DNA of 64,000 nucleotides from Clostridiales bacterium (GTDB lineage Bacteria > Bacillota > Clostridia > Oscillospirales > Oscillospiraceae). Below, one piece after another: positions 51,618-60,047 of this stretch. A model generated the notes under the pieces. The model searched no databases. It saw only the letters and a list, made by a program, of their open reading frames with translations, and was not told the origin of the DNA. Every line of letters starts with the position of its first letter. The first letter of the stretch is position 1. The translations under genes were made by a program, and so were the position numbers. The stretch spans positions 72,640 through 136,639 of the forward strand of contig DXYV01000004.1 in the NCBI GenBank assembly GCA_019415645.1, in the 5' to 3' direction.

Positions 51618-53180
51618 TCAGGGAAGGGTGAAGCGCTGGCGGCGGTCCGCATCCAGCATACGGGCCGACAGGGCGGCTGCTTCCGCCCGGGTGAGTGTGC
51701 GCTGGGGGAAGAAGGAGCCGCTGGCATCCCCACCGGTCAGAACGCCCGCCCGGTAGAGCTGATACACCGCGTCGCGGTGGGGCGAGTTGGGGGACAGGCC
51801 GGGGATGGAGCCCACGGTATTGATGGCGGCCAGCTCCTCCGCGGGCAGGGCCGCGGCCAGCAGGCCGGCAAATTCCGCCCGGGTGATGGGTTGGACCGCC
51901 TGCCGCGCGGTGAGGGGCTCCGTCAGGATCCCCTGCTTCCAGGCGTAGTCGGCATGGGCCTGATACCAGGGTGTGCCCTGGGTCAGGGAGTCGGAGCCGG
52001 TGTGGTGAATCAGGTGGATACGGGCGGTCAGCAGGACCGCCTCGCCCCAGGTGACGGTCCCGTAAGGGGTAAACATGCCCTGTCCGGTGCCCTTCATCAG
52101 GCCCAGCTGATAGGCCGCCTCCACCTCCCCGGCGAACCAGCTGTTTTTCGGGACATCGGGGAAGACGCCGCCCTCCCGGATGGCCGCGCCGATGGCGGAG
52201 AGCAGGCTTTTGTCCCGGTCGGCGGTGTCCTGGGTGATCTCCCAGATCATCACGCCGCCCAGTTTTTCCAGAGCATAGCTGGTCTTGGCCTGGATGGTGT
52301 CGATTCCGTTGTACCAGATCTGCTTGCCCTTGTACCAGATGGAGTCCTTGCTGCCGGCAGAGGAATCGGCGCTGAGGATGGCGCTGTATGTGACGGAGCC
52401 GGGCCGGGCATAGAAGGGTACGCCCAGGACGATCTTCTCCGCCGGAAGGCCGCGGGTCTCCAGCCAGTAGTCGGCGCAGTCTGTGGCAAAGTCGTAGGGG
52501 GAGTGGTCGGTCTCGTTGCGGTCGTAAGCCATGACATTGATCCAGTCCACCTGCTCCAGCGCGGCATCCGTAAAGGCCATGGCGCCGGAGTAGGGCTTGC
52601 CCTGGACCGTGACGCCGCCGATGACGGCGGTGGTCAGCAGCTTGCCTTGGGCATGCAGCCGCTGGGAGAGGGCGGACAGCAGCTGCTCATACTGCCGGTA
52701 GGTGCCGGAGGTGCGGGGGTACTCCCAGTCGATGTCCACGCCGTCGAAGCCGTACTGGTCGCACATGGCCACGATCTCGTTGACCAGACGGGAGCGCTTG
52801 GCGGTGGTGGCCGTAGCGGAGGCAAAGACGGGCTCCAGCAGGACGTCCTGGTCGTTCCAGCCGCCCACGGCCAGCAGTACCTTGACGCCGTTGGCGTGGG
52901 CCTCCTCAATGAGTTTTTTCGCGCCGCTGGCGTTTTCCAGCGGTTTGAGCCCGCCGTCCTGGGTGGGGATGGCAAAGGCATAGTTGATGTGGGTGACGAT
53001 ATCGTATTGCAGCTTGCTGCGCTGGCTGTCGGGCCGCCAGGAGGGATAGTAGGCCACGACCTTAAAGTCGGAATCGCTTCGGCCCGTATGTATCGAGGAT
53101 GCGGGGAGCATGGGGGACAACAGCAGAAGAAGCCCCAGGCAGGCGGCCAGCCAGCGAGCCGTCCGTTTGAGGTGATGCAC
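51618..53180 (-). CDS. Secreted GH18 glycosidase with SLH domains
   Basis: GTG start 53180: AAAGGCGG lies 7 nt upstream, and a -10-like TATACT falls inside the longer ATG 53243 frame, arguing against it. 520 residues. Signal peptide ~1-28, GH18 barrel (~38-345) with the catalytic FDGVDIDWEYP signature, then SLH-type repeats (FPDVPKNSWFAGEVEAAY and two more units ending RTLTRAEAAAL). It should be displayed on secondary wall polymers and cleave chitin-like or N-acetylglucosamine-containing glycans, perhaps peptidoglycan during growth or sporulation. Confidence 0.92.
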   Translation of the reverse strand: MHHLKRTARWLAACLGLLLLLSPMLPASSIHTGRSDSDFKVVAYYPSWRPDSQRSKLQYDIVTHINYAFAIPTQDGGLKPLENASGAKKLIEEAHANGVKVLLAVGGWNDQDVLLEPVFASATATTAKRSRLVNEIVAMCDQYGFDGVDIDWEYPRTSGTYRQYEQLLSALSQRLHAQGKLLTTAVIGGVTVQGKPYSGAMAFTDAALEQVDWINVMAYDRNETDHSPYDFATDCADYWLETRGLPAEKIVLGVPFYARPGSVTYSAILSADSSAGSKDSIWYKGKQIWYNGIDTIQAKTSYALEKLGGVMIWEITQDTADRDKSLLSAIGAAIREGGVFPDVPKNSWFAGEVEAAYQLGLMKGTGQGMFTPYGTVTWGEAVLLTARIHLIHHTGSDSLTQGTPWYQAHADYAWKQGILTEPLTARQAVQPITRAEFAGLLAAALPAEELAAINTVGSIPGLSPNSPHRDAVYQLYRAGVLTGGDASGSFFPQRTLTRAEAAALSARMLDADRRQRFTLP

Positions 53181-53380
53181 AAAAGTTCCGCCTTTCTGAC
53201 AGTAGGTTGCTTTGAGTATAGCAGACTTTGTGCCAGAAATCATACTGAAATTCTATGAGAAAAAGCCGGAATTTGGAAAGACCATACCAGATTAGGACAA
53301 AACAGGGCTGCAAAGGTGGGGGAAGAAGCTTGTTTTGTCCCGAATCCGGGGTCCAGGGAAAAAGCGGAAACAGGGAGCGG

Positions 53381-53409
53381 TTGCCCGGCAGGGGCGAATG
53401 TGCTATGAT
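53381..53409 (+). promoter_or_regulatory. Promoter of the second two-component operon
   Basis: TTGCCC (53381-53386), 17 bp, TATGAT (53404-53409). Confidence 0.65.
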
Positions 53410-53442
53410 GGTGCAGACCGAACAAGAAGGAGCGAATCAGGG

Positions 53443-54105
53443 GTGGAGACACGCATTTTACTGGTGGAGGACGACCGGGCGCTGAGCCGCGGCGTCACGC
53501 TGGCGCTGGCAGAGACCGGCCGGACGATCACGGCGGTGGAAACGCTGGCCGGGGGGCGGGAGGCCCTGGAGCAGGGCCCGTGGGACCTGGTGATTTTGGA
53601 TGTGAACCTGCCGGATGGGAACGGGCTGGATTTCCTGACCCATCTGCGGCGGGAGAGCACGGTGCCGGTGCTGATTCTCACAGCCAACGATCTGGAGAGC
53701 GATCAGGTGGCCGGGCTGGAGCTGGGAGCGGACGATTACGTGACCAAGCCCTTTTCCCTGGCGATTCTGCGGGCCAGAGTGCAGACGCTGCTGCGCCGGG
53801 CTCGTCCGATGCCCAGCGCGGTGGAGCTGCCGCCATTTTCCTTTGATTTTCAGAACCTGACCTTTACCCGAAACGGCGTCCCCCTGGAGCTGTCCAAAAC
53901 CGAGCAGCGGCTGCTGCGCCTGCTGGTAGAGGGGCGCGGACGTACCCTCACCCGGGCCCAGCTGCTGGATCAGGTGTGGGACGGGGGCGAGTTCGTGGAT
54001 GAGAACGCCCTGTCGGTGGCGGTCAAGCGGCTGCGGGACAAGCTGGTGGACGCGCCCATTCGGACGGTCTACGGCCTGGGCTACACCTGGGAGGGCGCGA
54101 AATGA
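53443..54105 (+). CDS. OmpR-family response regulator
   Basis: GTG start 53443 with AAGGAG ~10 nt upstream. 220 residues: receiver (METRILLVEDD, Asp53 phospho-acceptor, Lys102 in TKPF) and winged helix (~125-218, YGLGYTW). Stop overlaps the histidine kinase start (ATGA). Together with the downstream ABC transporter genes this resembles Bce/Vra-type antibiotic-peptide detection modules. Confidence 0.92.
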   Translation: METRILLVEDDRALSRGVTLALAETGRTITAVETLAGGREALEQGPWDLVILDVNLPDGNGLDFLTHLRRESTVPVLILTANDLESDQVAGLELGADDYVTKPFSLAILRARVQTLLRRARPMPSAVELPPFSFDFQNLTFTRNGVPLELSKTEQRLLRLLVEGRGRTLTRAQLLDQVWDGGEFVDENALSVAVKRLRDKLVDAPIRTVYGLGYTWEGAK

Positions 54106-55004
54106 CCGGGTGGGGCTGGCTGTGCCTGGCGGCGGGCATACTGGGCCTGGGATTCGGCCTGTATCAATGGATTCGCGGACGGATTCTGCTGCGCCGCTTG
54201 GACCGGATGCTCTCCGCCGCCCTGGACGGGAGCTTTCGGGAGAGTCAGTTTGACGAGTCGGCGCCCTCCGCCCTGGAGAGCCGGCTGGCCCGCTTCCTCA
54301 ACGGAAGCGCCGCCTCGGCCAAGGGCGTGGAGGAACAGCGGGCGGCGATTCAGACGCTGATCTCCGACATCTCCCACCAGACCAAGACGCCGGTGGCAAA
54401 CATTCTGCTGTACGCCTCCCTCCTGGCGGAAGGGGACCTGCCGCCGGAGCAGGCCGCGCAGGCCGCCACCCTGCGCCAGCAGGCGGAGAAGCTGGCTTTC
54501 CTCATTGAGGGATTGGTCAAGGCCTCCCGGCTGGAGACAGGAATCCTGACCACCGCGCCGGAGGCACGACCAGTCGGCGCACTGCTGGAGGACGCGGTGC
54601 GGCAGGCGGCCCCGGCCGCGGAGAAAAAGGGGATTCGCCTGGAAGTGGTCCCCTTTTCTGGTCAGGCCCTCTTTGACAAGAAATGGACGGGGGAGGCCCT
54701 GTTCAACGTGGTGGACAACGCGGTGAAATATACGCCCGCCGGGGGTACGGTGACGCTGTCGGCCACGGCATACGAGCTGTTTTGCCGAATCGACGTGGCG
54801 GATACCGGCCCCGGAATCCCGGAGAAAGAGCAGGCGGCCATTTTTGGGCGTTTCCGGCGGGGAAAGGCGGCGCGGGACCAGGAGGGCGTGGGAATCGGCC
54901 TGTATCTGGCCCGGGAGATTCTCCGGCGGCAGGGTGGCTACATCAAAGTGTCCTCCCAGCCCGGGGAGGGAAGCATGTTCTCCCTCTACCTGCCCCGGGC
55001 GTGA
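54102..55004 (+). CDS. Sensor histidine kinase, short single-helix type
   Basis: ATG 54102 overlaps the regulator stop. 300 residues with one membrane helix (~5-24) and almost no extracellular region, so it probably senses through a partner such as the downstream permease. HisKA with His92 (ISHQTKTPVAN), HATPase with FNVVDNAVKY and GVGIGLYLA. Intramembrane-sensing class by architecture. Confidence 0.92.
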   Translation: MTGWGWLCLAAGILGLGFGLYQWIRGRILLRRLDRMLSAALDGSFRESQFDESAPSALESRLARFLNGSAASAKGVEEQRAAIQTLISDISHQTKTPVANILLYASLLAEGDLPPEQAAQAATLRQQAEKLAFLIEGLVKASRLETGILTTAPEARPVGALLEDAVRQAAPAAEKKGIRLEVVPFSGQALFDKKWTGEALFNVVDNAVKYTPAGGTVTLSATAYELFCRIDVADTGPGIPEKEQAAIFGRFRRGKAARDQEGVGIGLYLAREILRRQGGYIKVSSQPGEGSMFSLYLPRA

Positions 55005-55010
55005 GGAAGG

Positions 55011-55098
55011 AATCTTTCCATTCTGTTAGATTTGAGAAAGAATGTGGAAAGATTGTGCTGCTACAATGGGTATCGTCCAAAAGGCGATACCCATTTTT
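55011..55098 (+). promoter_or_regulatory. Operator, promoter and overlapping terminator before the ABC transporter
   Basis: AATCTTTCC (55011-55019) is the inverse of GGAAAGATT (55046-55054). GAAAGA repeats directly at 55036 and 55047 (11-bp step), a tandem-site pattern typical of OmpR-type regulators. TACAAT (55062-55067) is a possible -10 without a matching -35. A terminator hairpin ATGGGTATCG (55066-55075) / CGATACCCAT (55085-55094) plus T5 begins at that -10, so read-through from the kinase gene would stop here while a start near 55074 escapes it. Confidence 0.6.
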
Positions 55099-55118
55099 GC
55101 GGAAAAGGAGAACATGCC

Positions 55119-55787
55119 ATGTTGATCTTACAGACCAAGGAACTGAAAAAATATTACGGCGCCGGCGATACGCAGGTCAAGGCGCTGGACGGTGTGGACC
55201 TGAGCGTGGAGAGCGGCGAGTTCGTGGCCATCGTGGGCACGTCGGGCTCGGGCAAATCCACGCTGCTGCATATGCTGGGCGGACTGGACCGCCCCACCTC
55301 CGGCTCGGTGACCGTGGATGGGCAGGACATCTTTGCGCTGAAGGACGAGGCGCTGACCATTTTCCGCCGGAGGAAGATCGGCTTTGTGTTCCAATCCTAC
55401 AACCTGGTGCCCGTGCTCAGCGTCTATGAGAATATCGTGCTGCCTATCCAGCTGGACGGCGGCAAGGTGGACGGAACCTATGTGGACCAGGTGGTCCAGG
55501 CCCTGGGCCTGGAAGGTAAGCTGGACAGCTTACCCAATCAGCTCTCCGGCGGTCAGCAGCAGCGGGTGGCCATCGCCCGGGCCCTGGCCACCAAGCCCGC
55601 GATCCTGCTGGCGGATGAGCCCACGGGAAACCTGGACTCCAAGACCAGTCAGGACGTGCTCTCCCTGATGAAGGTCACCAGCCAGAAGTTCGCCCAGACC
55701 ATGGTGATGATCACCCACAACGAGGAGATCGCCCAGCTGGCCGACCGCATCGTCCGCATCGAGGACGGCAGGATCGTCACGCGGTGA
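55119..55787 (+). CDS. ABC transporter ATP-binding protein (MacB/Bce type)
   Basis: ATG 55119 is 8 nt from AAAGGAG. 222 residues. Walker A GTSGSGKST (40-48), Q-loop FQSYNLVPV, signature LSGGQQQR, Walker B ILLADEPTGNLD, H-loop ITHN. Energises the FtsX-type permease encoded 13 nt downstream; the class usually confers resistance to, or detection of, envelope-targeting peptides rather than uptake. Confidence 0.95.
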   Translation: MLILQTKELKKYYGAGDTQVKALDGVDLSVESGEFVAIVGTSGSGKSTLLHMLGGLDRPTSGSVTVDGQDIFALKDEALTIFRRRKIGFVFQSYNLVPVLSVYENIVLPIQLDGGKVDGTYVDQVVQALGLEGKLDSLPNQLSGGQQQRVAIARALATKPAILLADEPTGNLDSKTSQDVLSLMKVTSQKFAQTMVMITHNEEIAQLADRIVRIEDGRIVTR

Positions 55788-55800
55788 GGGGGTGCGCGCC

Positions 55801-58461
55801 ATGAAAGTATCCAACGGCTCATGCATCCGCCGGCTCTCCCGCAGGAGCCTGCGCGCCAGCCGCACCCGCAACCTCATCGCGGTGCTGGCCATCGCATTGA
55901 CCACCGTGCTGTTCACGTCCCTGTTCACCATCGCCATGTCCATCAACGACGGGTTCCAGCAGTCCAACTTCCGCCAGGTGGGCGGCTTCTCCCACGGCGG
56001 GTTCAAGTACCTGACGGAGGCGCAGTTCGAAGAGCTGCGGGACGACCCCCGCATTGACCAGTGGGGCGTGCGGCGCTTTCTGGGCATGCCCACAGAGGCG
56101 CCCTTTCACAAGACCCACGTGGAGGTGGGCTACTCCGACGCCAACTACGCCCACTGGTCCTTCTGTGACCCGGTGGAGGGCTCCCTGCCCCAGGAGGGCA
56201 CCGACCAGGCCGCCACCGACACGGCGGTGCTGGAACTGCTGGGCATCGAGCCGAAAATCGGCGCCAAGTTCACAATCACGTTTGACGTGGATGGCCACAC
56301 CACCACCCAGACCTTCACCTTGAGCGGCTGGTGGGAGCGGGATGAGGCCATTGTGGCCAGCCACATCCTGGTCCCGGAGAGCCGGGCGGATGCCATTTTG
56401 GAGGAGGTGGGCGTGGACCCCAACGCCCCCGCCGACGGCATGACCGGCACCTGGAACCTGGACGTGATGCTGAAGAGCGGTTCCCGGCACATCGAGCAGG
56501 ATCTCAACCAAATTTTGGAGGACCACGGCTACCAGAGCGAAACCGCCGGGGACAACTACATTGACACCGGCGTCAACTGGGGCTACACCGGCGCCCAGCT
56601 CAGTGACAATCTGGACCCCATCGTGGTCATCGCCATTGCTGCCATACTGCTGCTCATCCTCTTCACCGGGTACCTCATCATCTACAATGTGTTCCAGATC
56701 TCCGTCACCAATGACATCCGGTTCTACGGCCTGCTGAAAACCATCGGTACCACCGGCCGGCAGCTGAAACGAATCATCCGCCACCAGGCCCTGGCCCTCT
56801 CGCTGGCGGGTATCCCCCTGGGGCTGATCGTGGGCTGGTTCATCGGCGGCCAGATCACGCCGGCCATCGTGTCCCAACTGGACGGGATCGTGCCCGTGAC
56901 CTCCGTGAGCCCGGTGATCTTCCTGGGGGCGGCGCTGTTCTCCCTGGTGACGGTGCTGCTCTCCTGCCGGAAGCCCGGCCGGGTGGCCGCCAAGGTCTCC
57001 CCCATCGAGGCGGTGCGCTATACCGAGGGCGGCACCATGAAGCGCAGGAAGAAAAAGGGCCGCAAGGGCGTGTCCCTGCTGTCCATGGCCTGGGCCAACC
57101 TGGGCCGCAGCCGGGGCAAGACCGCCGTCACCGTCACGTCGCTGTCCCTGGCGGTGGTACTGCTGACGGTGACGGTGAACTTCACCAACGGCTTTGACAT
57201 GGACAAGTACGTGTCCAACTTCACGGCCAGCGACTTCATCGTGGCGGATGCCGGGAAGTTCCAGAACAGCGTCTTGGATTTTACCCCCGACATGGCCGTG
57301 CCCCAGCCGGTCATCGACGACATCAGCGCTCAGGACGGCATCACCGACAGCGGTGTGATCTATGGCCAGACCTCCGCCGTCCTGGAGTATATCACCGAGG
57401 ACTACTTCCGGCAGATGAACCAGCACTTCTACACCCCGGAGCAGATGGACAACCTGATCCGCCTGACCGGTCGGAACGAGGCGGGGAATCTGGCCGCAAA
57501 CGCCCAGCTCTCCGGTATGAGCGACTTCGCCCTGGACCACCTGACCGTGCTGGAGGGGGATCTCTCCAAGCTCCGGGAGGACGGCGGGCGGTACGTGGCC
57601 GCCGTGTACAGCGGGGATGACTACGGCAACGCGGACATGGACTCCCACTGGGCCCGTCTGGGGGACAAGGTGACCCTGCGGTATGTGGAGGAATGGGAAT
57701 ACGTGGACCCGGACACCGGAATTGCCTATTCCAGCGAGGAGGACGTGCCCGCCGGAGCCAACTGGGTGGCGCAGCCGGTACAGTACCGGGATGTGGAGTA
57801 CGAGGTGGCCGCCCTGGTGACGGTGCCCTCCGCCTTCAGCTACCGCTACTACGGCTCCGATGAGTTTATCCTCAACGACCAGACCTTTATTCAGGACACC
57901 GGCACGGACAGCGTCATGTACTATGCCTTTGACACCACCGACGAGGCCAACGCCGCCATGGAGTCCTTCCTCCAGGACTATACGGAGAACGTCAATCCCC
58001 AGTTCGACTACGAGAGCAAGGCTCTCTATGCCGCGGAGTTCGAAGGCATGCGCTCCATGTTCCAGCTGTGCGGCGGGGCGCTGAGCTTCATCGTGGGGCT
58101 GGTGGGCGTGCTGAACTTCTTCAACGCCATCCTTACCGGTATCATCGCCCGGAAGCGGGAGTTTGCCGTGCTCCAGTCCATCGGCATGACCGGCAAACAG
58201 CTGAAGACCATGCTGGTGTGTGAGGGACTGTTCTATGCCTTGGGGGCGGCGGTGATCTCCCTGGTATTGACCCTGGCGCTGGGCCCGGTGGCCTTCACGG
58301 CAGTGGGGAGCCTGTTCTGGTTCTTTACCTACCGCCTGACCCTGTCCCCCTTCCGGATCGTGGTTCCGGTATTTGCCCTGCTGGGCATACTGATCCCGCT
58401 GGCTGTCTACCGCTCCGTGGCCAGGCACACCATTGTGGAGCGCCTGCGGGAGTCGGAATAA
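55801..58461 (+). CDS. FtsX-family ABC permease with large extracellular domains
   Basis: ATG 55801 with GAGGGGGTG upstream (GTG 55792 possible). 886 residues. An N-terminal membrane helix (~28-50), an extracellular domain (~55-275), three-helix FtsX domain (~278-410), a second single helix (~445-465), a second extracellular domain (~470-740) and a second FtsX domain (~745-885). Two halves imply an internal duplication. Partner of the ATPase at 55119-55787, downstream of the histidine kinase, so probably both target and co-sensor. Confidence 0.92.
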   Translation: MKVSNGSCIRRLSRRSLRASRTRNLIAVLAIALTTVLFTSLFTIAMSINDGFQQSNFRQVGGFSHGGFKYLTEAQFEELRDDPRIDQWGVRRFLGMPTEAPFHKTHVEVGYSDANYAHWSFCDPVEGSLPQEGTDQAATDTAVLELLGIEPKIGAKFTITFDVDGHTTTQTFTLSGWWERDEAIVASHILVPESRADAILEEVGVDPNAPADGMTGTWNLDVMLKSGSRHIEQDLNQILEDHGYQSETAGDNYIDTGVNWGYTGAQLSDNLDPIVVIAIAAILLLILFTGYLIIYNVFQISVTNDIRFYGLLKTIGTTGRQLKRIIRHQALALSLAGIPLGLIVGWFIGGQITPAIVSQLDGIVPVTSVSPVIFLGAALFSLVTVLLSCRKPGRVAAKVSPIEAVRYTEGGTMKRRKKKGRKGVSLLSMAWANLGRSRGKTAVTVTSLSLAVVLLTVTVNFTNGFDMDKYVSNFTASDFIVADAGKFQNSVLDFTPDMAVPQPVIDDISAQDGITDSGVIYGQTSAVLEYITEDYFRQMNQHFYTPEQMDNLIRLTGRNEAGNLAANAQLSGMSDFALDHLTVLEGDLSKLREDGGRYVAAVYSGDDYGNADMDSHWARLGDKVTLRYVEEWEYVDPDTGIAYSSEEDVPAGANWVAQPVQYRDVEYEVAALVTVPSAFSYRYYGSDEFILNDQTFIQDTGTDSVMYYAFDTTDEANAAMESFLQDYTENVNPQFDYESKALYAAEFEGMRSMFQLCGGALSFIVGLVGVLNFFNAILTGIIARKREFAVLQSIGMTGKQLKTMLVCEGLFYALGAAVISLVLTLALGPVAFTAVGSLFWFFTYRLTLSPFRIVVPVFALLGILIPLAVYRSVARHTIVERLRESE

Positions 58462-58485
58462 GGCGGTCCCGCCGAAACATTTGTC

Positions 58486-58590
58486 TTGACGCTTCCGAGG
58501 AAAATGTGCTAAAAAAGAAGTATCGTGTAGCACATCAAATCTATGTCGCAAAGCGTATAACATCCCGTCGGGATGTTATACGCTTTCTTT
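58486..58590 (+). promoter_or_regulatory. Leader with operator-like inverted repeat and terminator before the DUF2798-type gene
   Basis: TTGACG (58486-58491), 18 bp, TAAAAA (58510-58515). The inverted repeat ATGTGCTA (58504-58511) / TAGCACAT (58528-58535) spans the -10 and start point, an operator position. Downstream a 17-bp stem (58550-58566 / 58570-58586) with a T-rich tail is a complete intrinsic terminator 60 nt before the coding start. It either ends a ~70-nt RNA or acts as an attenuator. Confidence 0.6.
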
Positions 58591-58652
58591 TTTGGGTCTG
58601 GTGTGCAAACGAACATTACGTTACAAAGCGCATGGAAGCGCGGGAGGGTATT

Positions 58653-59159
58653 ATGATTCAAACAAAAACACAGGGAATCGTATTTGGTGTGATCATGTCC
58701 TATGTCATGGCCTATGGGATGGAGGTCTACAATGTGGCCATCAAGATGGGCTTTCACCTGCAAATCAGCGGTCTCAGCAGCATGACGAATGTGGTGTTCT
58801 GGGAGGCGCTGAAGGAGGCGCTGTACATGGGGCTGTTCGTATTCCTGTTCTCCAGCCTCTGGGGAAATCGGTTGGGCGCGGCCTTTGCCGCCCGCCACTG
58901 CGATCCGGAGCGGGATAATCCCTATTTCTGTCAGCTCCTGCGCCAGGGCGGCACCGTGGCGGTCATGTGCCCCACCATGAGTCTGGTAGCCTCCATCCTG
59001 TTCAACATTGTGCTGGGCGGAGCGGCCTGGACGCAGCTGCCCGCCATCTGGGTAGGCACGCTGCTAAAAAATTTCCCCATGGCATTTCTGTGGAATTTCT
59101 TTGCCGCCGCACCCTTTTCCCACTGGCTGTTTGGGCGGATATTCTCCCGCAGAAGGTAA
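58653..59159 (+). CDS. DUF2798-like small membrane protein
   Basis: ATG 58653 after GGGAGGG. 168 residues with four predicted membrane helices (TQGIVFGVIMSYVMAYGMEV first; then ~45-65, 95-120, 130-155), resembling DUF2798 proteins, whose function is not known. Separated from the ABC permease gene by a terminator-bearing leader. Confidence 0.75.
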   Translation: MIQTKTQGIVFGVIMSYVMAYGMEVYNVAIKMGFHLQISGLSSMTNVVFWEALKEALYMGLFVFLFSSLWGNRLGAAFAARHCDPERDNPYFCQLLRQGGTVAVMCPTMSLVASILFNIVLGGAAWTQLPAIWVGTLLKNFPMAFLWNFFAAAPFSHWLFGRIFSRRR

Positions 59160-59185
59160 CCCCTGCCATATACGCCCCAAAAGGC

Positions 59186-59212
59186 AGCGCCCTCGTCTCA
59201 GACGAGGGCGCT
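59186..59212. terminator. Hairpin between convergent genes
   Basis: AGCGCCCTCGTC (59186-59197), 3-nt loop, GACGAGGGCGCT (59201-59212); a TTTT lies past it on the minus strand. Confidence 0.75.
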
Positions 59213-59235
59213 TGGTATTGGAACGGTTTGGTTTG

Positions 59236-59817
59236 TCACAGAGCGGCGCAGGCGGTCTCAATCTCCGACTCGCAGGCTTTCATCGCCTCCAGCGTCATGG
59301 ACAGCAGCTTGTCCAGCTCCCAGCCCAGCTGCTCGGCGCCCTGGCGAATCACATCGCGGGAGCAGCCGGCGGCAAATTTCTTGTCCTTGAACTTCTTCTT
59401 CAGACTGGACAGCTCCATGTCCTGGGTGGACTTAGAGGGGCGCATCAGGGCAGCCGCTCCGATCAGGCCGGTCAGCTCGTCGCAGGCGAACAGGACCTTT
59501 TCCATCTCATGCTCCGGCTTGTCCTCCACACCGGTCATGCCATAGCCATGGCTGGCCACGGCGTGGATGAACTCCTGGGGCCAGCCTTCCTGGGCCAGCA
59601 GTTCCTTGGCTTTGGTACAGTGCTCCTCCGGCCACTGCTCAAAGTCCAGGTCGTGAAGCAGACCCACCATCGACCAGAAGGGGGCCTCCGCTTCGTAGCC
59701 AAGGGCGCGGGCATACCAGCCCATCACAGCCTCCACGGTCAGCGCATGGCGCAGATGGAAGGGTTCCTTGTTGTAGCGCGTGAGCAGCGCCCACGCCTGT
59801 TCGCGGTCATAAGTCAT
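59236..59817 (-). CDS. HD-domain hydrolase-like protein
   Basis: ATG 59817 on the minus strand follows AAAGGACGG. 193 residues. HD landmarks: H-L-R-H-A-L, LLHDLDFE and a later ASHGYG, matching the predicted HDIG-type metal-dependent hydrolases found as stand-alone proteins in clostridia. Substrate unknown. Has its own promoter at 59957-59985 and a ~130-nt leader with a hairpin. Confidence 0.85.
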   Translation of the reverse strand: MTYDREQAWALLTRYNKEPFHLRHALTVEAVMGWYARALGYEAEAPFWSMVGLLHDLDFEQWPEEHCTKAKELLAQEGWPQEFIHAVASHGYGMTGVEDKPEHEMEKVLFACDELTGLIGAAALMRPSKSTQDMELSSLKKKFKDKKFAAGCSRDVIRQGAEQLGWELDKLLSMTLEAMKACESEIETACAAL

Positions 59818-59882
59818 CGCAGATCCGTCCTTTCTCGGGTGCTTCCTCCGGAACGAGCCGGAAAGAATTTGCAGCGGGCACA

Positions 59883-59915
59883 CAGCCAGCGCCGATCAAG
59901 GTGCGGCGCTGGCTG
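59883..59915 (-). promoter_or_regulatory. Hairpin in the leader of the HD-domain gene
   Basis: CAGCCAGCGCC (59883-59893) pairs with GGCGCTGGCTG (59905-59915) across an 11-nt loop, between promoter and start codon; no T-run on the minus strand, so a leader structure rather than a terminator. Confidence 0.45.
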
Positions 59916-59956
59916 CCGCGTGCATGAACCGCGTTGCGGTTTATGCAACAGATATT

Positions 59957-59985
59957 ATTATACGCCTGCGCTCCGGGAAACACAA
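59957..59985 (-). promoter_or_regulatory. Promoter of the HD-domain gene
   Basis: Minus strand TTGTGT (59985-59980), 17 bp, TATAAT (59962-59957). Confidence 0.7.
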
Positions 59986-60014
59986 TTGACATTTTTCCTG
60001 TAAAATGATAAAAT
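59986..60014 (+). promoter_or_regulatory. Promoter firing antisense to the sigma-factor gene
   Basis: Plus strand TTGACA (59986-59991), 17 bp, TAAAAT (60009-60014), directly abutting the minus-strand promoter. No plus-strand gene follows before the tRNA, so its transcript would be antisense to the broken sigma factor gene. Confidence 0.5.
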
Positions 60015-60047
60015 AACAAGGCTTTTGAGTCCGGAAAAGCGCCCGTC

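Noticed and set aside
51606..53258. 550-codon plus-strand frame
   Set aside because: Antisense to the SLH-GH18 gene.
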